DNA of 64,000 bases. It comes from Janthinobacterium sp. 1_2014MBL_MicDiv (lineage in GTDB: Bacteria; Pseudomonadota; Gammaproteobacteria; Burkholderiales; Burkholderiaceae_D). Where the stretch lies: positions 2,666,001 through 2,730,000 of the forward strand of contig NZ_CP011319.1 in NCBI RefSeq assembly GCF_001865675.1, written 5' to 3'. Position 1 is the stretch's first letter, and every line of letters starts with the position of its first letter. Positions 44,630 to 53,146 of this stretch are shown piece by piece. The notes under the pieces were generated by a model, which had not been told where the DNA came from, did not search any database, and saw nothing but the letters and a program-made list of their open reading frames with translations. Position numbers and translations under genes: made by a program.

Positions 44630-45964
44630 TTAGCGGCTGGCGCCAGCGCTTGCAGCGGCCACGCGGTCCGGGGTGGCCGCGCCGTACTGTCCCTGCAGCT
44701 TGCCCCTGGCCCAGTCCGCCATCAGGTCGTAAAACCCGGCAGCGATGCGCGTCGACTTGCGCGTGCCGTCGGCCGCCTCGGTGTAATGCCACATGCCGTG
44801 GCCCGTCAGCGGGAACAGGTAGACGGCGATATCGTGGCCTTGCCGGCGCAACTGCGTGAGGCGCTCGAGCGTCTGTGCAATCGGCGCCTGCCGGTCTTCC
44901 GCCGCGAATGCCCACAGCTGCGGCACCTTGACGCCGCTCAATACCTGCATGGGCTGCACCGACCAGTCGATATCGAGCTTGTCGAATTGCGGCACGCCAT
45001 GCCGGCGCAGTTCCTCGGCCGGTATGCCCAGCAGCACGCCCGTATAGCCGCCCTTGATAACGGCAAACCACGCTTCTTTCGCATGGCGCTGCTGGAACGC
45101 CGCCAGCTCGTCGAGCCCGTCCTTGTACGACGACTTGACGATCCTGGCCGTGATGTCGCTTGCCGCGCGGCCCAGCGCGACGATCTCGTCGCCATAGCCG
45201 CGCTCGCGCAATTCCTTGCCGACCTGGGCCGCGTCCTGTTCCGTGATGTCGACGGCCAGGCCGTAGCCGATGCCGAGAAACTCCGCCTTCGCGCGCTGCG
45301 CCGCCAGCGGGGCGATCCAGCCGCCCTGGCTTACGCCCAGCAAGCCGAAACGGCCGTAGCGGCCTTGCGCCAGCCGCTTCGCTTCGCCCGATGCCGCCAC
45401 CAGGTCATCGGCCAGGCGCGGGAAGTTCTGCGTATATTCCCCTTCCGACAGCCCCGCGCCGCGCTTGTCGTAGACGAAGACGGAGACGCCGCGCCCGACC
45501 ATCTGGTACGGGTCGCGCGCGCGGTCGATCCAGCCGCTGCCTTCGGAACCATGCGCATACACGACGAGCGGCGTCTGCCTGCCCGCGCCAGGCGGCTCCA
45601 TCAGCCGTCCGGCCAGCATCACGCCATGCGAGGCGAAGCGCGTGTTCGACTCGGCGATCGCCACTTTCGGCCAGGTCTGCGTTGCCCGCACCCGCACGCC
45701 GTCCTTTTCGCAGGCGACGAGGGCGGCCGCATCCAGTGTATTGCCGACCGTGCCGTCGCTGAAGGTGTAGGCATAGCCTTTGCCTCCTTTCGTGAGGGCG
45801 ACGAAGGCCGTCTCATCCTTGCGGTAAACGCCCGTCTCGCAGGCGATGGGTGGGGCCGCATCGGGCGCGGCAGCTGCTGGCGCAGGCGCAAGCTGGGCAT
45901 GGACGGGAGCGCCGGCGGCGGCGAGCGCGGCGGCAAGGACGGGGGCGAGGAGGTGGTTTGTCAT
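44630..45964 (-). CDS. Secreted alpha/beta hydrolase (S9-like esterase/peptidase)
   Basis: A 444-residue protein with a signal peptide (APVLAAALAAAGAPVHA) and a large alpha/beta-hydrolase domain from about residue 110. LVVYAHGSEGSGW is the oxyanion strand, GLLGVSQGGWIAP the nucleophile elbow, WAFAAEDRQAP the acid and FPLTGHGMWHY the histidine, so the triad is complete. It resembles dienelactone-hydrolase or S9-type secreted hydrolases. The substrate is unknown. Its end is three bases from the citrate-synthase-like gene on the opposite strand. Confidence 0.85.
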   Translation of the reverse strand: MTNHLLAPVLAAALAAAGAPVHAQLAPAPAAAAPDAAPPIACETGVYRKDETAFVALTKGGKGYAYTFSDGTVGNTLDAAALVACEKDGVRVRATQTWPKVAIAESNTRFASHGVMLAGRLMEPPGAGRQTPLVVYAHGSEGSGWIDRARDPYQMVGRGVSVFVYDKRGAGLSEGEYTQNFPRLADDLVAASGEAKRLAQGRYGRFGLLGVSQGGWIAPLAAQRAKAEFLGIGYGLAVDITEQDAAQVGKELRERGYGDEIVALGRAASDITARIVKSSYKDGLDELAAFQQRHAKEAWFAVIKGGYTGVLLGIPAEELRRHGVPQFDKLDIDWSVQPMQVLSGVKVPQLWAFAAEDRQAPIAQTLERLTQLRRQGHDIAVYLFPLTGHGMWHYTEAADGTRKSTRIAAGFYDLMADWARGKLQGQYGAATPDRVAAASAGASR

Positions 45965-46094
45965 CGCACAATACTACCGCATGGTGTTGCCGCATTGTTA
46001 AAGAAAAGCTGAAGACCGCGGCGCCGGCCATGGCGCCTTGCTGGCGCGCCCCTGGCCGCTGCCAGTTTCCTCCCGCTCCGGTACAATCTCGCCT

Positions 46095-46874
46095 ATGTAT
46101 ATCGATTCCCATTGCCATATCAATTTCCCCGAGCTGGCTGCTCGCATGCCCGAGATTCTTGCCAAGATGGCCGAGAACAAGGTCACGCACGCCTTGTGCG
46201 TGTCCGTCGACTTGCCGGACTTTCCGCAAGTGCTGGCCCTGGCCGAGCAGTATCCGCATATTTTTGCCTCCGTCGGCGTGCATCCCGACTACGAGGATAC
46301 GCCGGAGCCGTCCGTGGACGACCTGGTGCGGCTGGCCGACCATCCGAAGATCATCGCCATCGGCGAGACGGGCCTCGACTATTTCCGCCTGACTGGCGAC
46401 CTCGAGTGGCAGCGCGAGCGTTTCAGGACCCACATCAAAGCTTCAAGAATCACGCGCAAGCCCTTGATTATTCACACAAGAGCGGCCAGTGAAGACACCA
46501 TACGCATCATGCGCGAAGAGGGCGCCGGCGTGGCCGACGGCGGCGTGGCCGGCGTCATGCATTGCTTTACTGAATCCCTGGAAGTGGCGCGCGCCGCCAT
46601 CGACATGGGTTTCTATATTTCGTTTTCCGGCATCGTCACCTTCAAGAGCGCCAAGGACTTGCAAGCCGTGGCGCTGGAAGTGCCGCTCGAGCGCATCCTC
46701 ATCGAGACGGATTCACCTTACCTGGCGCCCGTGCCCTTCCGCGGCCGCATGAACGAACCGGGCTACGTGGCCCACGTGGCGGAATACCTGTCGACCCTGA
46801 AAGGCATGCCGCTGGCCCAGGTGGCGCAGCAGACGACGGATAATTTCTTCAAGTTATTCAATCAGTTGCCATAA
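46095..46874 (+). CDS. TatD-family metal-dependent hydrolase
   Basis: A 259-residue TatD/YcfH-type amidohydrolase fold, with DSHCHI (His6, His8) as first metal ligands, GETGLDYF, IHTRAA, MHCFTES and IETDSPYLAPVP. Family members are 3'-5' DNA exonucleases or D-aminoacyl-type hydrolases. In relatives it directly follows holB; here five unrelated genes lie between. An ankyrin protein gene follows after 16 bases, as is usual. Confidence 0.92.
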   Translation: MYIDSHCHINFPELAARMPEILAKMAENKVTHALCVSVDLPDFPQVLALAEQYPHIFASVGVHPDYEDTPEPSVDDLVRLADHPKIIAIGETGLDYFRLTGDLEWQRERFRTHIKASRITRKPLIIHTRAASEDTIRIMREEGAGVADGGVAGVMHCFTESLEVARAAIDMGFYISFSGIVTFKSAKDLQAVALEVPLERILIETDSPYLAPVPFRGRMNEPGYVAHVAEYLSTLKGMPLAQVAQQTTDNFFKLFNQLP

Positions 46875-46890
46875 CTTATTAAGGTTGATT

Positions 46891-47541
46891 ATGATGCGAA
46901 AACTCGCGCTGGCGGCGCTATTGTGCTGGGCCGGGGCCAGCCAGGCGGCGCCGGAACCGGAAGCCTTCTCCCGCGCCGTCTCCGTCAACAATGACAGCGG
47001 CGTGCGCAGCATGCTGGCCGACGGCATGAATCCCAACCTGCCCGACGCGCAGCGCGGCGACGTTCCCCTCGTGCTGGCCCTGCGCGACGATGCGGACAAG
47101 GTCTTCGAGGTCTTGCTGGCCGCGCCCGGCATCGACCTGGAAGCCCGCTCGGCGAATGGCAACACGGCCCTGATGATGGCCGCCTACAAGCACAAGCAGG
47201 CGGCCGTGGAAGCCTTGCTGGCCAAGGGCGCCAAGGTCAACCAGAGCGGCTGGACGGCGCTGCATTACGCGGCCTCGGCCGGCGACCTGCCCATCATGAA
47301 GATTTTGCTGGACCGCGACGCCGTCGTCGATGCGCGCGCGCCCGCCAACATCACGCCGCTGATGTTTGCCGCCCGCGAAGGCCAGGAGGGCGCCGTCAAG
47401 CTGCTGCTGTCCTGGGGCGCCGATGCGCAACTCAAGAGCGACCATGGCTGGACGGCCATCCAGTTCGCCCAGGCCGGCGACAAGCCGGGCGTGGTGGCCA
47501 TCATCGAACGCCAGCTGCAGGCGCGCGCCAGCCGCAAGTAA
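46891..47541 (+). CDS. Exported ankyrin-repeat protein
   Basis: A 216-residue protein with a signal peptide (MMRKLALAALLCWAGASQA) and about five ankyrin repeats from residue 28 on (NGNTALMMAAYKHKQAAVEAL, SGWTALHYAASAGDLPIMKIL, NITPLMFAAREGQEGAVKLL, HGWTAIQFAQAGDKPGVVAII). It is probably a periplasmic protein-binding scaffold. Its partner is unknown; conservation beside tatD suggests co-expression, not necessarily shared function. AAGG lies seven bases ahead of the first ATG. Confidence 0.88.
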   Translation: MMRKLALAALLCWAGASQAAPEPEAFSRAVSVNNDSGVRSMLADGMNPNLPDAQRGDVPLVLALRDDADKVFEVLLAAPGIDLEARSANGNTALMMAAYKHKQAAVEALLAKGAKVNQSGWTALHYAASAGDLPIMKILLDRDAVVDARAPANITPLMFAAREGQEGAVKLLLSWGADAQLKSDHGWTAIQFAQAGDKPGVVAIIERQLQARASRK

Positions 47542-47560
47542 TCGTTCCAGTATCATTCCT

Positions 47561-47602
47561 GCAATGTTTTCCATGCCAGCGCTCAAACTGGCATGGAATT
47601 GC
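47561..47602. terminator. Hairpin after the ankyrin gene
   Basis: TTCCATGCCAG-CGCTCAAA-CTGGCATGGAA, an 11 bp perfect stem, with a second short GCAA/TTGC stem at its base. It lies 20 bases after the ankyrin stop codon. There is no good T run, so termination may need a factor. Confidence 0.5.
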
Positions 47603-47806
47603 CTCTCACCTCAGCCCTTTGTTCATCTCCCTGATTAACGATAATGATTGTGTCGCATTAATCAGGAGATCTTTCGCATGGGTAATCACATCAAGGCCAG
47701 GCGCCGGCTGTACTGCCGCCGCCCCGCGCGCAGCCCGTGCGATATCACTGCTTTCTGGAATGACAAAACCGACCGGCCATCGGAGCCAGACTCCAAGAGG
47801 ACAGAC

Positions 47807-48730
47807 ATGCTGAATGAACGAGAAATCGAGAGTTGTTACCTGGGGCAATTTATCCCCGTCCATTACCACCACAATATGTTGATGGACCAGAACCGCATGC
47901 ACGGGTTCAAGTCGGCGATCGATTACGCGGTAAAACCCGGCATGAAGGTGCTGGAGCTGGGTGGCGGCACGGGCGTGCTGTCGTGGTTTGCGGCGGCCCG
48001 CGCCGACAAGGTGTGGTGTGTGGAGTTCAATCCGGACATGGTCAAGGAAGCGCGCAAGATGCTGGCGCTCAACCCGAATGGCGAAAAAGTCGAGGTCGTG
48101 CATGCGGACGCCTTCGAATACCTGCCGCCCGAGCCCGTCGACGTGGTCATCTGTGAAATGATCCATGTGGGCATGCTGCGCGAAAAGCAGGTGGAAGTGA
48201 TCGAATCGTTCAAGCGCCGCTACCTGGCCCGTTTCGGCGGCCCGCTGCCCATCTTCCTGCCCGAGGCCGTCATCATGGCCGTGCAGCCGATGCAGCAGGA
48301 ATACGATTTCGAAGGCTTTTACGCGCCCATCGTGCAATTCCAGGAAACCACGGCCATCCATCCTGGCGTGCAGGAACTGGCGCCGCCATCCGTCTACAGC
48401 ATCATCGACTTCAGCCAGCCGACGGACAGCGTGTTCGGCTTCGACGGCAAGTTCGTCGTCGAGCGCAGCGGCACCCTGAACGCCTTGCGTTTCGTCACCA
48501 AGAACATCCTGGCCGTCGTGCCCGAGCGTTCCACCACCATCGACTGGCTGAATCACTACATGTGTTTGCCGCTGGCCATGCCGGTCGCCGTGAAGGCGGG
48601 CGACGTGCTGCAGGTGAGCTTCCAGTACCGCGCCGGCGGCTCGATCCCTTCGCTGGAAGCGTCGATCCGCGCGCAGGTCATCTACGACGTCAACCTGCAG
48701 CCTGTCGTGCAGAACGCCGTCTACGCCTGA
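47807..48730 (+). CDS. PRMT-like class I SAM-dependent methyltransferase
   Basis: A 307-residue methyltransferase with protein arginine methyltransferase features. Residues 20-38 (YHHNMLMDQNRMHGFKSAI) match the HxxMLxDxxRxxxYxxAI helix of PRMTs; VLELGGGTGVLS (48-59) is motif I. Glu117 and Glu126 in CEMIHVGMLRE have the 9-residue spacing of the PRMT double-E loop. Late TIDWLNHYMCLP and VKAGDVLQVSF resemble the THW region and beta-barrel. The usual THW is not exact. AGAGGACAGAC precedes the ATG; the frame is open 53 codons further 5' without support. Substrate unknown. Repeat type 2 follows. Confidence 0.75.
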   Translation: MLNEREIESCYLGQFIPVHYHHNMLMDQNRMHGFKSAIDYAVKPGMKVLELGGGTGVLSWFAAARADKVWCVEFNPDMVKEARKMLALNPNGEKVEVVHADAFEYLPPEPVDVVICEMIHVGMLREKQVEVIESFKRRYLARFGGPLPIFLPEAVIMAVQPMQQEYDFEGFYAPIVQFQETTAIHPGVQELAPPSVYSIIDFSQPTDSVFGFDGKFVVERSGTLNALRFVTKNILAVVPERSTTIDWLNHYMCLPLAMPVAVKAGDVLQVSFQYRAGGSIPSLEASIRAQVIYDVNLQPVVQNAVYA

Positions 48731-48742
48731 ACGCCGGCCTAA

Positions 48743-48840
48743 GCTGCTGCACGTCGCGATGTGCGGCCTGCGATGCTCGCTGTGCCCTGGCACAGCTGCG
48801 CTTCTCGGCCACAACCCGCTACCGCTCGCGACGGTTGTTT
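48743..48840. repeat. Nested-stem intergenic repeat, type 2, copy 2
   Basis: Counterpart of 26749-26843. Stems: outer CGTCGCGA (48752-48759)/TCGCGACG (48826-48833); middle TGTGcGGCC (48760-48768, one bulge)/GGCCACA (48807-48813); inner GCTGTGC/GCACAGC (48779-48785 and 48790-48796). The inner and middle stems use different bases from copy 1 but keep pairing. Confidence 0.65.
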
Positions 48841-48865
48841 CAGGCGTTTTGACGCACCTTTTGCT

Positions 48866-48895
48866 AACGCCGCAGGCATTTCGTCCTGCGGCGTT
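48866..48895. terminator. Hairpin after the type 2 repeat
   Basis: AACGCCGCAGG-8 bases-CCTGCGGCGTT, an 11 bp perfect stem before the small hypothetical gene. No T run follows on the plus strand, so it is a probable but not typical terminator for the methyltransferase transcript. Confidence 0.5.
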
Positions 48896-48946
48896 CGTCC
48901 ATTCAGGGTATATTTCGTCCTTTACCCACCGGACAGCTTTACTATC

Positions 48947-49195
48947 ATGGAACAGATCGATCAGCGTTACCTCGTGCAACAGAACAAAATCAGCGACGGC
49001 GAGACCAAGCCGCCCGTGTTTGCCAAGGTGATGCGCAGCAAGGAAGGCGTGTTTGAAGGCGTGTCCTTCATCAAGTCGAAGGACAAGGCGACCGTCATGA
49101 CCATCGAGGACGCCAACCAGGCCATCAAATGGGCCACCAGCAAGAAACCGAACGCGCACGAGTACGTCACCAAGGTGATTTGCGTCGGCCAATAA
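48947..49195 (+). CDS. Small conserved-looking hypothetical protein
   Basis: An 82-residue soluble protein, charged and without cysteine except near the C-terminus (VTKVICVGQ). It opens MEQIDQRYLVQQNKISDGE. I do not recognise a family. Codon use looks like the surrounding genes, it stops cleanly, and 160 bases of non-coding DNA follow. An earlier in-frame start at 48761 would run through the repeat and hairpin and is unlikely. Confidence 0.6.
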   Translation: MEQIDQRYLVQQNKISDGETKPPVFAKVMRSKEGVFEGVSFIKSKDKATVMTIEDANQAIKWATSKKPNAHEYVTKVICVGQ

Positions 49196-49358
49196 ACACG
49201 CCGCCAGCCGCCGTTCATTCCCGCTTTCGTCCCGTTCATCGTGCCATTGTGCCGTTCATCGCATTGCCGTTGCCGCCATGCCGGCGCTTTTATATAGTGG
49301 CGTCACGGTAGCGGGGCAAGCACAGCTTGCTCCGCACATTTCATTCAAGGGGAACGAC

Positions 49359-49556
49359 ATGCTGGGTTTTGTGCTGTGGCTGCTGCTGCTGATGCTGTGC
49401 TGGCCCCTGGCCTTGCTGGCGCTCGTGCTGTATCCGCTGGCCTGGCTGCTGCTGCTGCCGTTCCGCCTGATCGGCATCGGCGTCGAGGGCGTGTTCGAGC
49501 TGCTGCGCGCCATCGTCATGCTGCCGGCCCGCGTGCTGGGCGGCGGACGGCGCTGA
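49359..49556 (+). CDS. Small hydrophobic membrane protein
   Basis: A 65-residue protein, two or so membrane-spanning segments (MLGFVLWLLLLMLCWPLALL and ALVLYPLAWLLLLPF) followed by an amphipathic tail ending in basic residues. Not recognised. CAAGGGGAACGAC gives a very good ribosome site before the ATG at 49359, and a terminator follows 18 bases after the stop, which supports a real gene. Confidence 0.65.
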   Translation: MLGFVLWLLLLMLCWPLALLALVLYPLAWLLLLPFRLIGIGVEGVFELLRAIVMLPARVLGGGRR

Positions 49557-49574
49557 AGCGCTCCTCCCCATAAA

Positions 49575-49599
49575 AAAATGGCGCCCCCGGCGCCATTTT
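49575..49599. terminator. Bidirectional rho-independent terminator
   Basis: AAAATGGCGCC-CCC-GGCGCCATTTT, a perfect 11 bp stem with a 3-base loop, between the small membrane protein gene (+) and the phospholipase gene (-). The A/T flanks suit both strands. Confidence 0.92.
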
Positions 49600-49619
49600 G
49601 TATTTGTCGGACAGTACTC

Positions 49620-50738
49620 TTACAGGTCGACCATGAAACCGGCGCCGATCGACTTTTGCGAATAGTTGTAGTCGATCAAGCTCTGGCCATAGCCGGAGAA
49701 CAGCTGCAGATAGCCTTTCAGGTTGGCTTTCAGCGGGAAAGCCCAGCTGGCCTGCATGGAGCCATGCTTCTTGCTGAAATTGCGGCGGGCCGTGACGGCG
49801 TATTCATGACCCTTGTTGCGATAGCTCAAGCGTAAATCGCCATGTCCCATGTAATCGATGATGTCGATATTATCATTGTCGTTCGCGCTATTGTCGAGGC
49901 GGTGCCACACGCGCGCCGTGATGGCCAGATTGTCTTTTTCCATACCCAGCTCGGCATATACGCGGTTCCAGCTGCGCGACAGGGTCGAGGTCTGGCCGTT
50001 TGACTGGTGCACCAGGCCGAAGTTCAGGTAATTGAATTCCAGGCCGGCCAGATTCTTGTTGATCGGCATGACCAGCATCAGTTCTGGCTGATAGTTCGTC
50101 TCGCGGAACGGGCTCGAGGCCTTGCGGTTGTACGCCTGCCAGAAGCTTTGCTGCGTGTAGCCGAACCACATGTCGATCGGCGTGCCGGCGATGTCTTCCA
50201 GCATTTTCATCTTAAAGCTCAGCTGGAAAGTCAGCTCCACATGCTGGCTCTTGATGCCGCCCGGCGTGAAATCCTGGAACGGTTCGTCATTGGAAGCGTT
50301 GCTGTAATTGGCCAGCAACAGATACGTGTCGCGGTGGGGGCGGAAGTTGAACAGGCCGCGCTTCGACGCCTCGTTCAATTCCCACGATTGCTGGGTGCGC
50401 GAAATCGGCGTTTCCGGCGGCGCCGCGCCAGCCTGGGCGATGGCGGGAATGGCGGCGTTGACGGCTTCCGGCGTGGCGACGCCAGGCGGGCTGATGAGCG
50501 TGAGGGGCGCGACCTCGGCGGCAGCCGCCAGGGTCACGGCCGCCGTCGCCGGATCGCCGCCGGCCGCGATGGTGGCTTTTTCCGCCGCCTTGGCCAGGGT
50601 GTCGAAGCATCCCAGGCGGGCGCTGGCGTCACCGAGCACGGCGCAACGCTGCATTTGCTGCTCCAGTTCGCCGGCCATGGATAGCGCAGGCGACGCCAGC
50701 AGGGAAGAGAGAATTATTTTTCTTAGTTGAATAGTCAT
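49620..50738 (-). CDS. pldA: Outer-membrane phospholipase A (OMPLA/PldA)
   Basis: A 372-residue outer-membrane phospholipase A1. After a signal peptide (ILSSLLASPALSMA) comes an 85-residue Ala/Pro-rich segment with a CxxxxDxxxRLxCFD module (Cys32 to Cys44), then the 12-stranded barrel from about 120. The catalytic set is in VHQSNGQTSTLSRSWNRVY: His244, Ser246, Asn258, with the same +2 and +14 spacing as His142, Ser144, Asn156 of E. coli OMPLA. It ends in a barrel-type FMVDL. The N-terminal module is not in the E. coli enzyme and is of unknown use. Confidence 0.93.
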   Translation of the reverse strand: MTIQLRKIILSSLLASPALSMAGELEQQMQRCAVLGDASARLGCFDTLAKAAEKATIAAGGDPATAAVTLAAAAEVAPLTLISPPGVATPEAVNAAIPAIAQAGAAPPETPISRTQQSWELNEASKRGLFNFRPHRDTYLLLANYSNASNDEPFQDFTPGGIKSQHVELTFQLSFKMKMLEDIAGTPIDMWFGYTQQSFWQAYNRKASSPFRETNYQPELMLVMPINKNLAGLEFNYLNFGLVHQSNGQTSTLSRSWNRVYAELGMEKDNLAITARVWHRLDNSANDNDNIDIIDYMGHGDLRLSYRNKGHEYAVTARRNFSKKHGSMQASWAFPLKANLKGYLQLFSGYGQSLIDYNYSQKSIGAGFMVDL

Positions 50739-51024
50739 AGGCTGTGTGGGGCATGTCGTTCGGTGCGCACCTGGGCTGCATGCCGGCGGCGTCGCCTTGC
50801 ATGGCAGGATGCCATGCATATTGATACTGATTAATCTTTGTTGATTTAGTACTTATGAAAGTATAGCTGAATCCGCAATTAGCCCCGGTGCGCCTGACGT
50901 GCGCGCGGCGGACAGTGTTGTGTGCATGGTAAACGGCCCGCTGCCGTGCCGCCAAAATCGATGTCTGCTACACTGGAAGACCGGCGCAAACCCTGGCGTG
51001 CCGGGGCTAGCCATGGAGATTGTG

Positions 51025-53133
51025 ATGACCCGCAAAACACCTATCGAGCGCTACCGCAACATTGGCATCAGCGCCCATATCGACGCCGGCAAGACCACCA
51101 CCACCGAGCGCATCCTGTTTTATACGGGGGTGAATCACAAGATAGGCGAAGTGCACAATGGCGCCGCCACCATGGACTGGATGGAACAGGAGCAGGAACG
51201 CGGCATCACCATCACCTCGGCCGCCACCACGGCCTTCTGGAAAGGCATGGCCGGCAATTTCCCCGAGCACCGGATCAACATCATCGATACGCCGGGCCAC
51301 GTGGATTTCACGATCGAGGTCGAGCGCTCGATGCGGGTGCTCGACGGCGCCGTGATGGTCTACGACGCCGTCGGCGGCGTGCAGCCGCAGTCCGAGACCG
51401 TCTGGCGCCAGGCCAACAAATACCACGTGCCGCGCATCGCCTTCATCAACAAGATGGACCGGGTCGGCGCGGACTTCCTGCGCGTGCGCCAGCAGATCGG
51501 CGCGCGCCTGAAAGGCGTGGCCGTGCCCATCCAGCTGCCGATCGGCGCCGAAGAGCATTTCACGGGCGTGATCGACCTCCTGAAAATGCGCGCCATCACC
51601 TGGGATGACGCCAGCCAGGGCGTGCAGTTCAGTTATGGCGAGATTCCCGCCGAATTGCAGGCGCAGGCGCAGGAGTGGCACGAGCACCTGGTCGAGCATG
51701 CGGCCGAAGCCAGCTCCGAGATGACGGAACGCTACCTGAACGGCGACACCTTTACCGAGGCCGAGCTGAAGCAGGCCTTGCGGGCGCGCACCATCCGCAA
51801 TGAAATCGTGCCCATGCTGTGCGGCAGCGCGTTTAAAAACAAGGGCGTGCAGGCCATGCTCGATGCCGTCATCGAATACCTGCCGTCGCCGATGGAAGTG
51901 CCGCCCATCATGGGCCATGACGAGCACGACAACGAGGTGGAGCGCCATCCGACGGACGACGAGCACTTTTCCGCGCTGGCCTTCAAGATCATGACGGACC
52001 CGTTCGTGGGCCAGCTGACGTTCTTCCGCGTGTATTCGGGCGTGGTGAACTCGGGGGACATGGTCTACAACCCCACCAAGAGCGCGCGCGAGCGGCTGGG
52101 GCGCATCCTGCAGATGCATGCGAACGAGCGCAAGGAAATCAAGGAAGTGTATGCGGGCGACATCGCCGCCGCCGTGGGCCTGAAGGCCGTCACCACGGGT
52201 GACACCCTGTGCGCCATCGACCACATCATCGTGCTGGAAAAGATGATCTTCCCGGAACCCGTGATTTCGCAGGCCGTCGAGCCGAAGACCAAGCCCGACC
52301 AGGAAAAGATGGGCATCGCCCTGAACCGCCTGGCGCAGGAAGACCCGTCGTTCAAGGTGCACACGGACGAGGAGTCGGGCCAGACCATCATGTCGGGCAT
52401 GGGCGAGCTGCACCTGGAAATTCTGGTCGACCGCATGCGCCGCGAATTCGGCGTCGAAGCGAATGTGGGCAAGCCGCAGGTGGCCTACCGCGAAACCATC
52501 ACGCGCACGGTGGAAGATGTGGAAGGCAAGTTCGTCAAGCAGTCGGGCGGACGGGGCCAGTACGGCCACGTGGTGCTGAAACTCGAGCCGCTCGAACCCG
52601 GCACGGGCTACCAGTTCGTCGACGCCATCAAGGGCGGCGTGGTGCCGCGCGAATTCATTCCCGCCGTCGACAAGGGCATCGCCGAAACCCTGAAATCGGG
52701 CGTGCTGGCCGGCTATCCCGTGGTCGACGTGAAGGCCACCTTGACCTTCGGCTCCTACCACGACGTCGATTCGAATGAGAATGCCTTCCGCATGGCCGGC
52801 TCCATCGCCTTCAAGGATGGCATGCGCAAGGCCGCTCCCGTGCTGCTGGAACCGATGATGCAGGTGGAGGCGGAAACGCCGGAAGAGTTCATGGGCAACG
52901 TCATGGGCGACTTGACGGCCCGGCGCGGCATGGTACAGGGCGTCGACGACATTCCCGGCGGCGCGGGGCGCATCGTCAAGGCCCTCGTGCCGCTGGCCGA
53001 GATGTTCGGCTATTCCACCACCCTGCGTTCGCTGACCCAGGGCCGCGCCACTTACACGATGGAATTCAAGCACTATGCGGCCGTGCCCAAGCATATCCTC
53101 GACCAGGTGGCGGCGGCGGGCAAAACCAAATAG
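51025..53133 (+). CDS. fusA: Elongation factor G (solitary copy)
   Basis: A 702-residue EF-G, a translocase GTPase. G1 AHIDAGKTTTTERILF, the switch segment RGITITSAATT, G3 DTPGHVDF, G4 NKMDR and the complete domains II-V (including QSGGRGQYGHVVL and a GYSTTLRSLTQGRA ending) are intact. The start at 51025 has GGAGATTGTG upstream and gives normal length. No rpsL, rpsG or tuf gene is near, so this is not the str-operon copy; such species often have a second EF-G gene. REP locus D follows. Confidence 0.93.
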   Translation: MTRKTPIERYRNIGISAHIDAGKTTTTERILFYTGVNHKIGEVHNGAATMDWMEQEQERGITITSAATTAFWKGMAGNFPEHRINIIDTPGHVDFTIEVERSMRVLDGAVMVYDAVGGVQPQSETVWRQANKYHVPRIAFINKMDRVGADFLRVRQQIGARLKGVAVPIQLPIGAEEHFTGVIDLLKMRAITWDDASQGVQFSYGEIPAELQAQAQEWHEHLVEHAAEASSEMTERYLNGDTFTEAELKQALRARTIRNEIVPMLCGSAFKNKGVQAMLDAVIEYLPSPMEVPPIMGHDEHDNEVERHPTDDEHFSALAFKIMTDPFVGQLTFFRVYSGVVNSGDMVYNPTKSARERLGRILQMHANERKEIKEVYAGDIAAAVGLKAVTTGDTLCAIDHIIVLEKMIFPEPVISQAVEPKTKPDQEKMGIALNRLAQEDPSFKVHTDEESGQTIMSGMGELHLEILVDRMRREFGVEANVGKPQVAYRETITRTVEDVEGKFVKQSGGRGQYGHVVLKLEPLEPGTGYQFVDAIKGGVVPREFIPAVDKGIAETLKSGVLAGYPVVDVKATLTFGSYHDVDSNENAFRMAGSIAFKDGMRKAAPVLLEPMMQVEAETPEEFMGNVMGDLTARRGMVQGVDDIPGGAGRIVKALVPLAEMFGYSTTLRSLTQGRATYTMEFKHYAAVPKHILDQVAAAGKTK

Positions 53134-53146
53134 AGGCGGGTAGCGG

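Noticed and set aside
41364..46094. Genomic island bounded by att sites
   Set aside because: No integrase, tRNA, direct repeats or transposase seen. The region looks inserted relative to typical gene order, but no mechanism is visible.
51007..53094. 695-codon open frame on the minus strand
   Set aside because: Antisense of EF-G; composition is that of a shadow frame.
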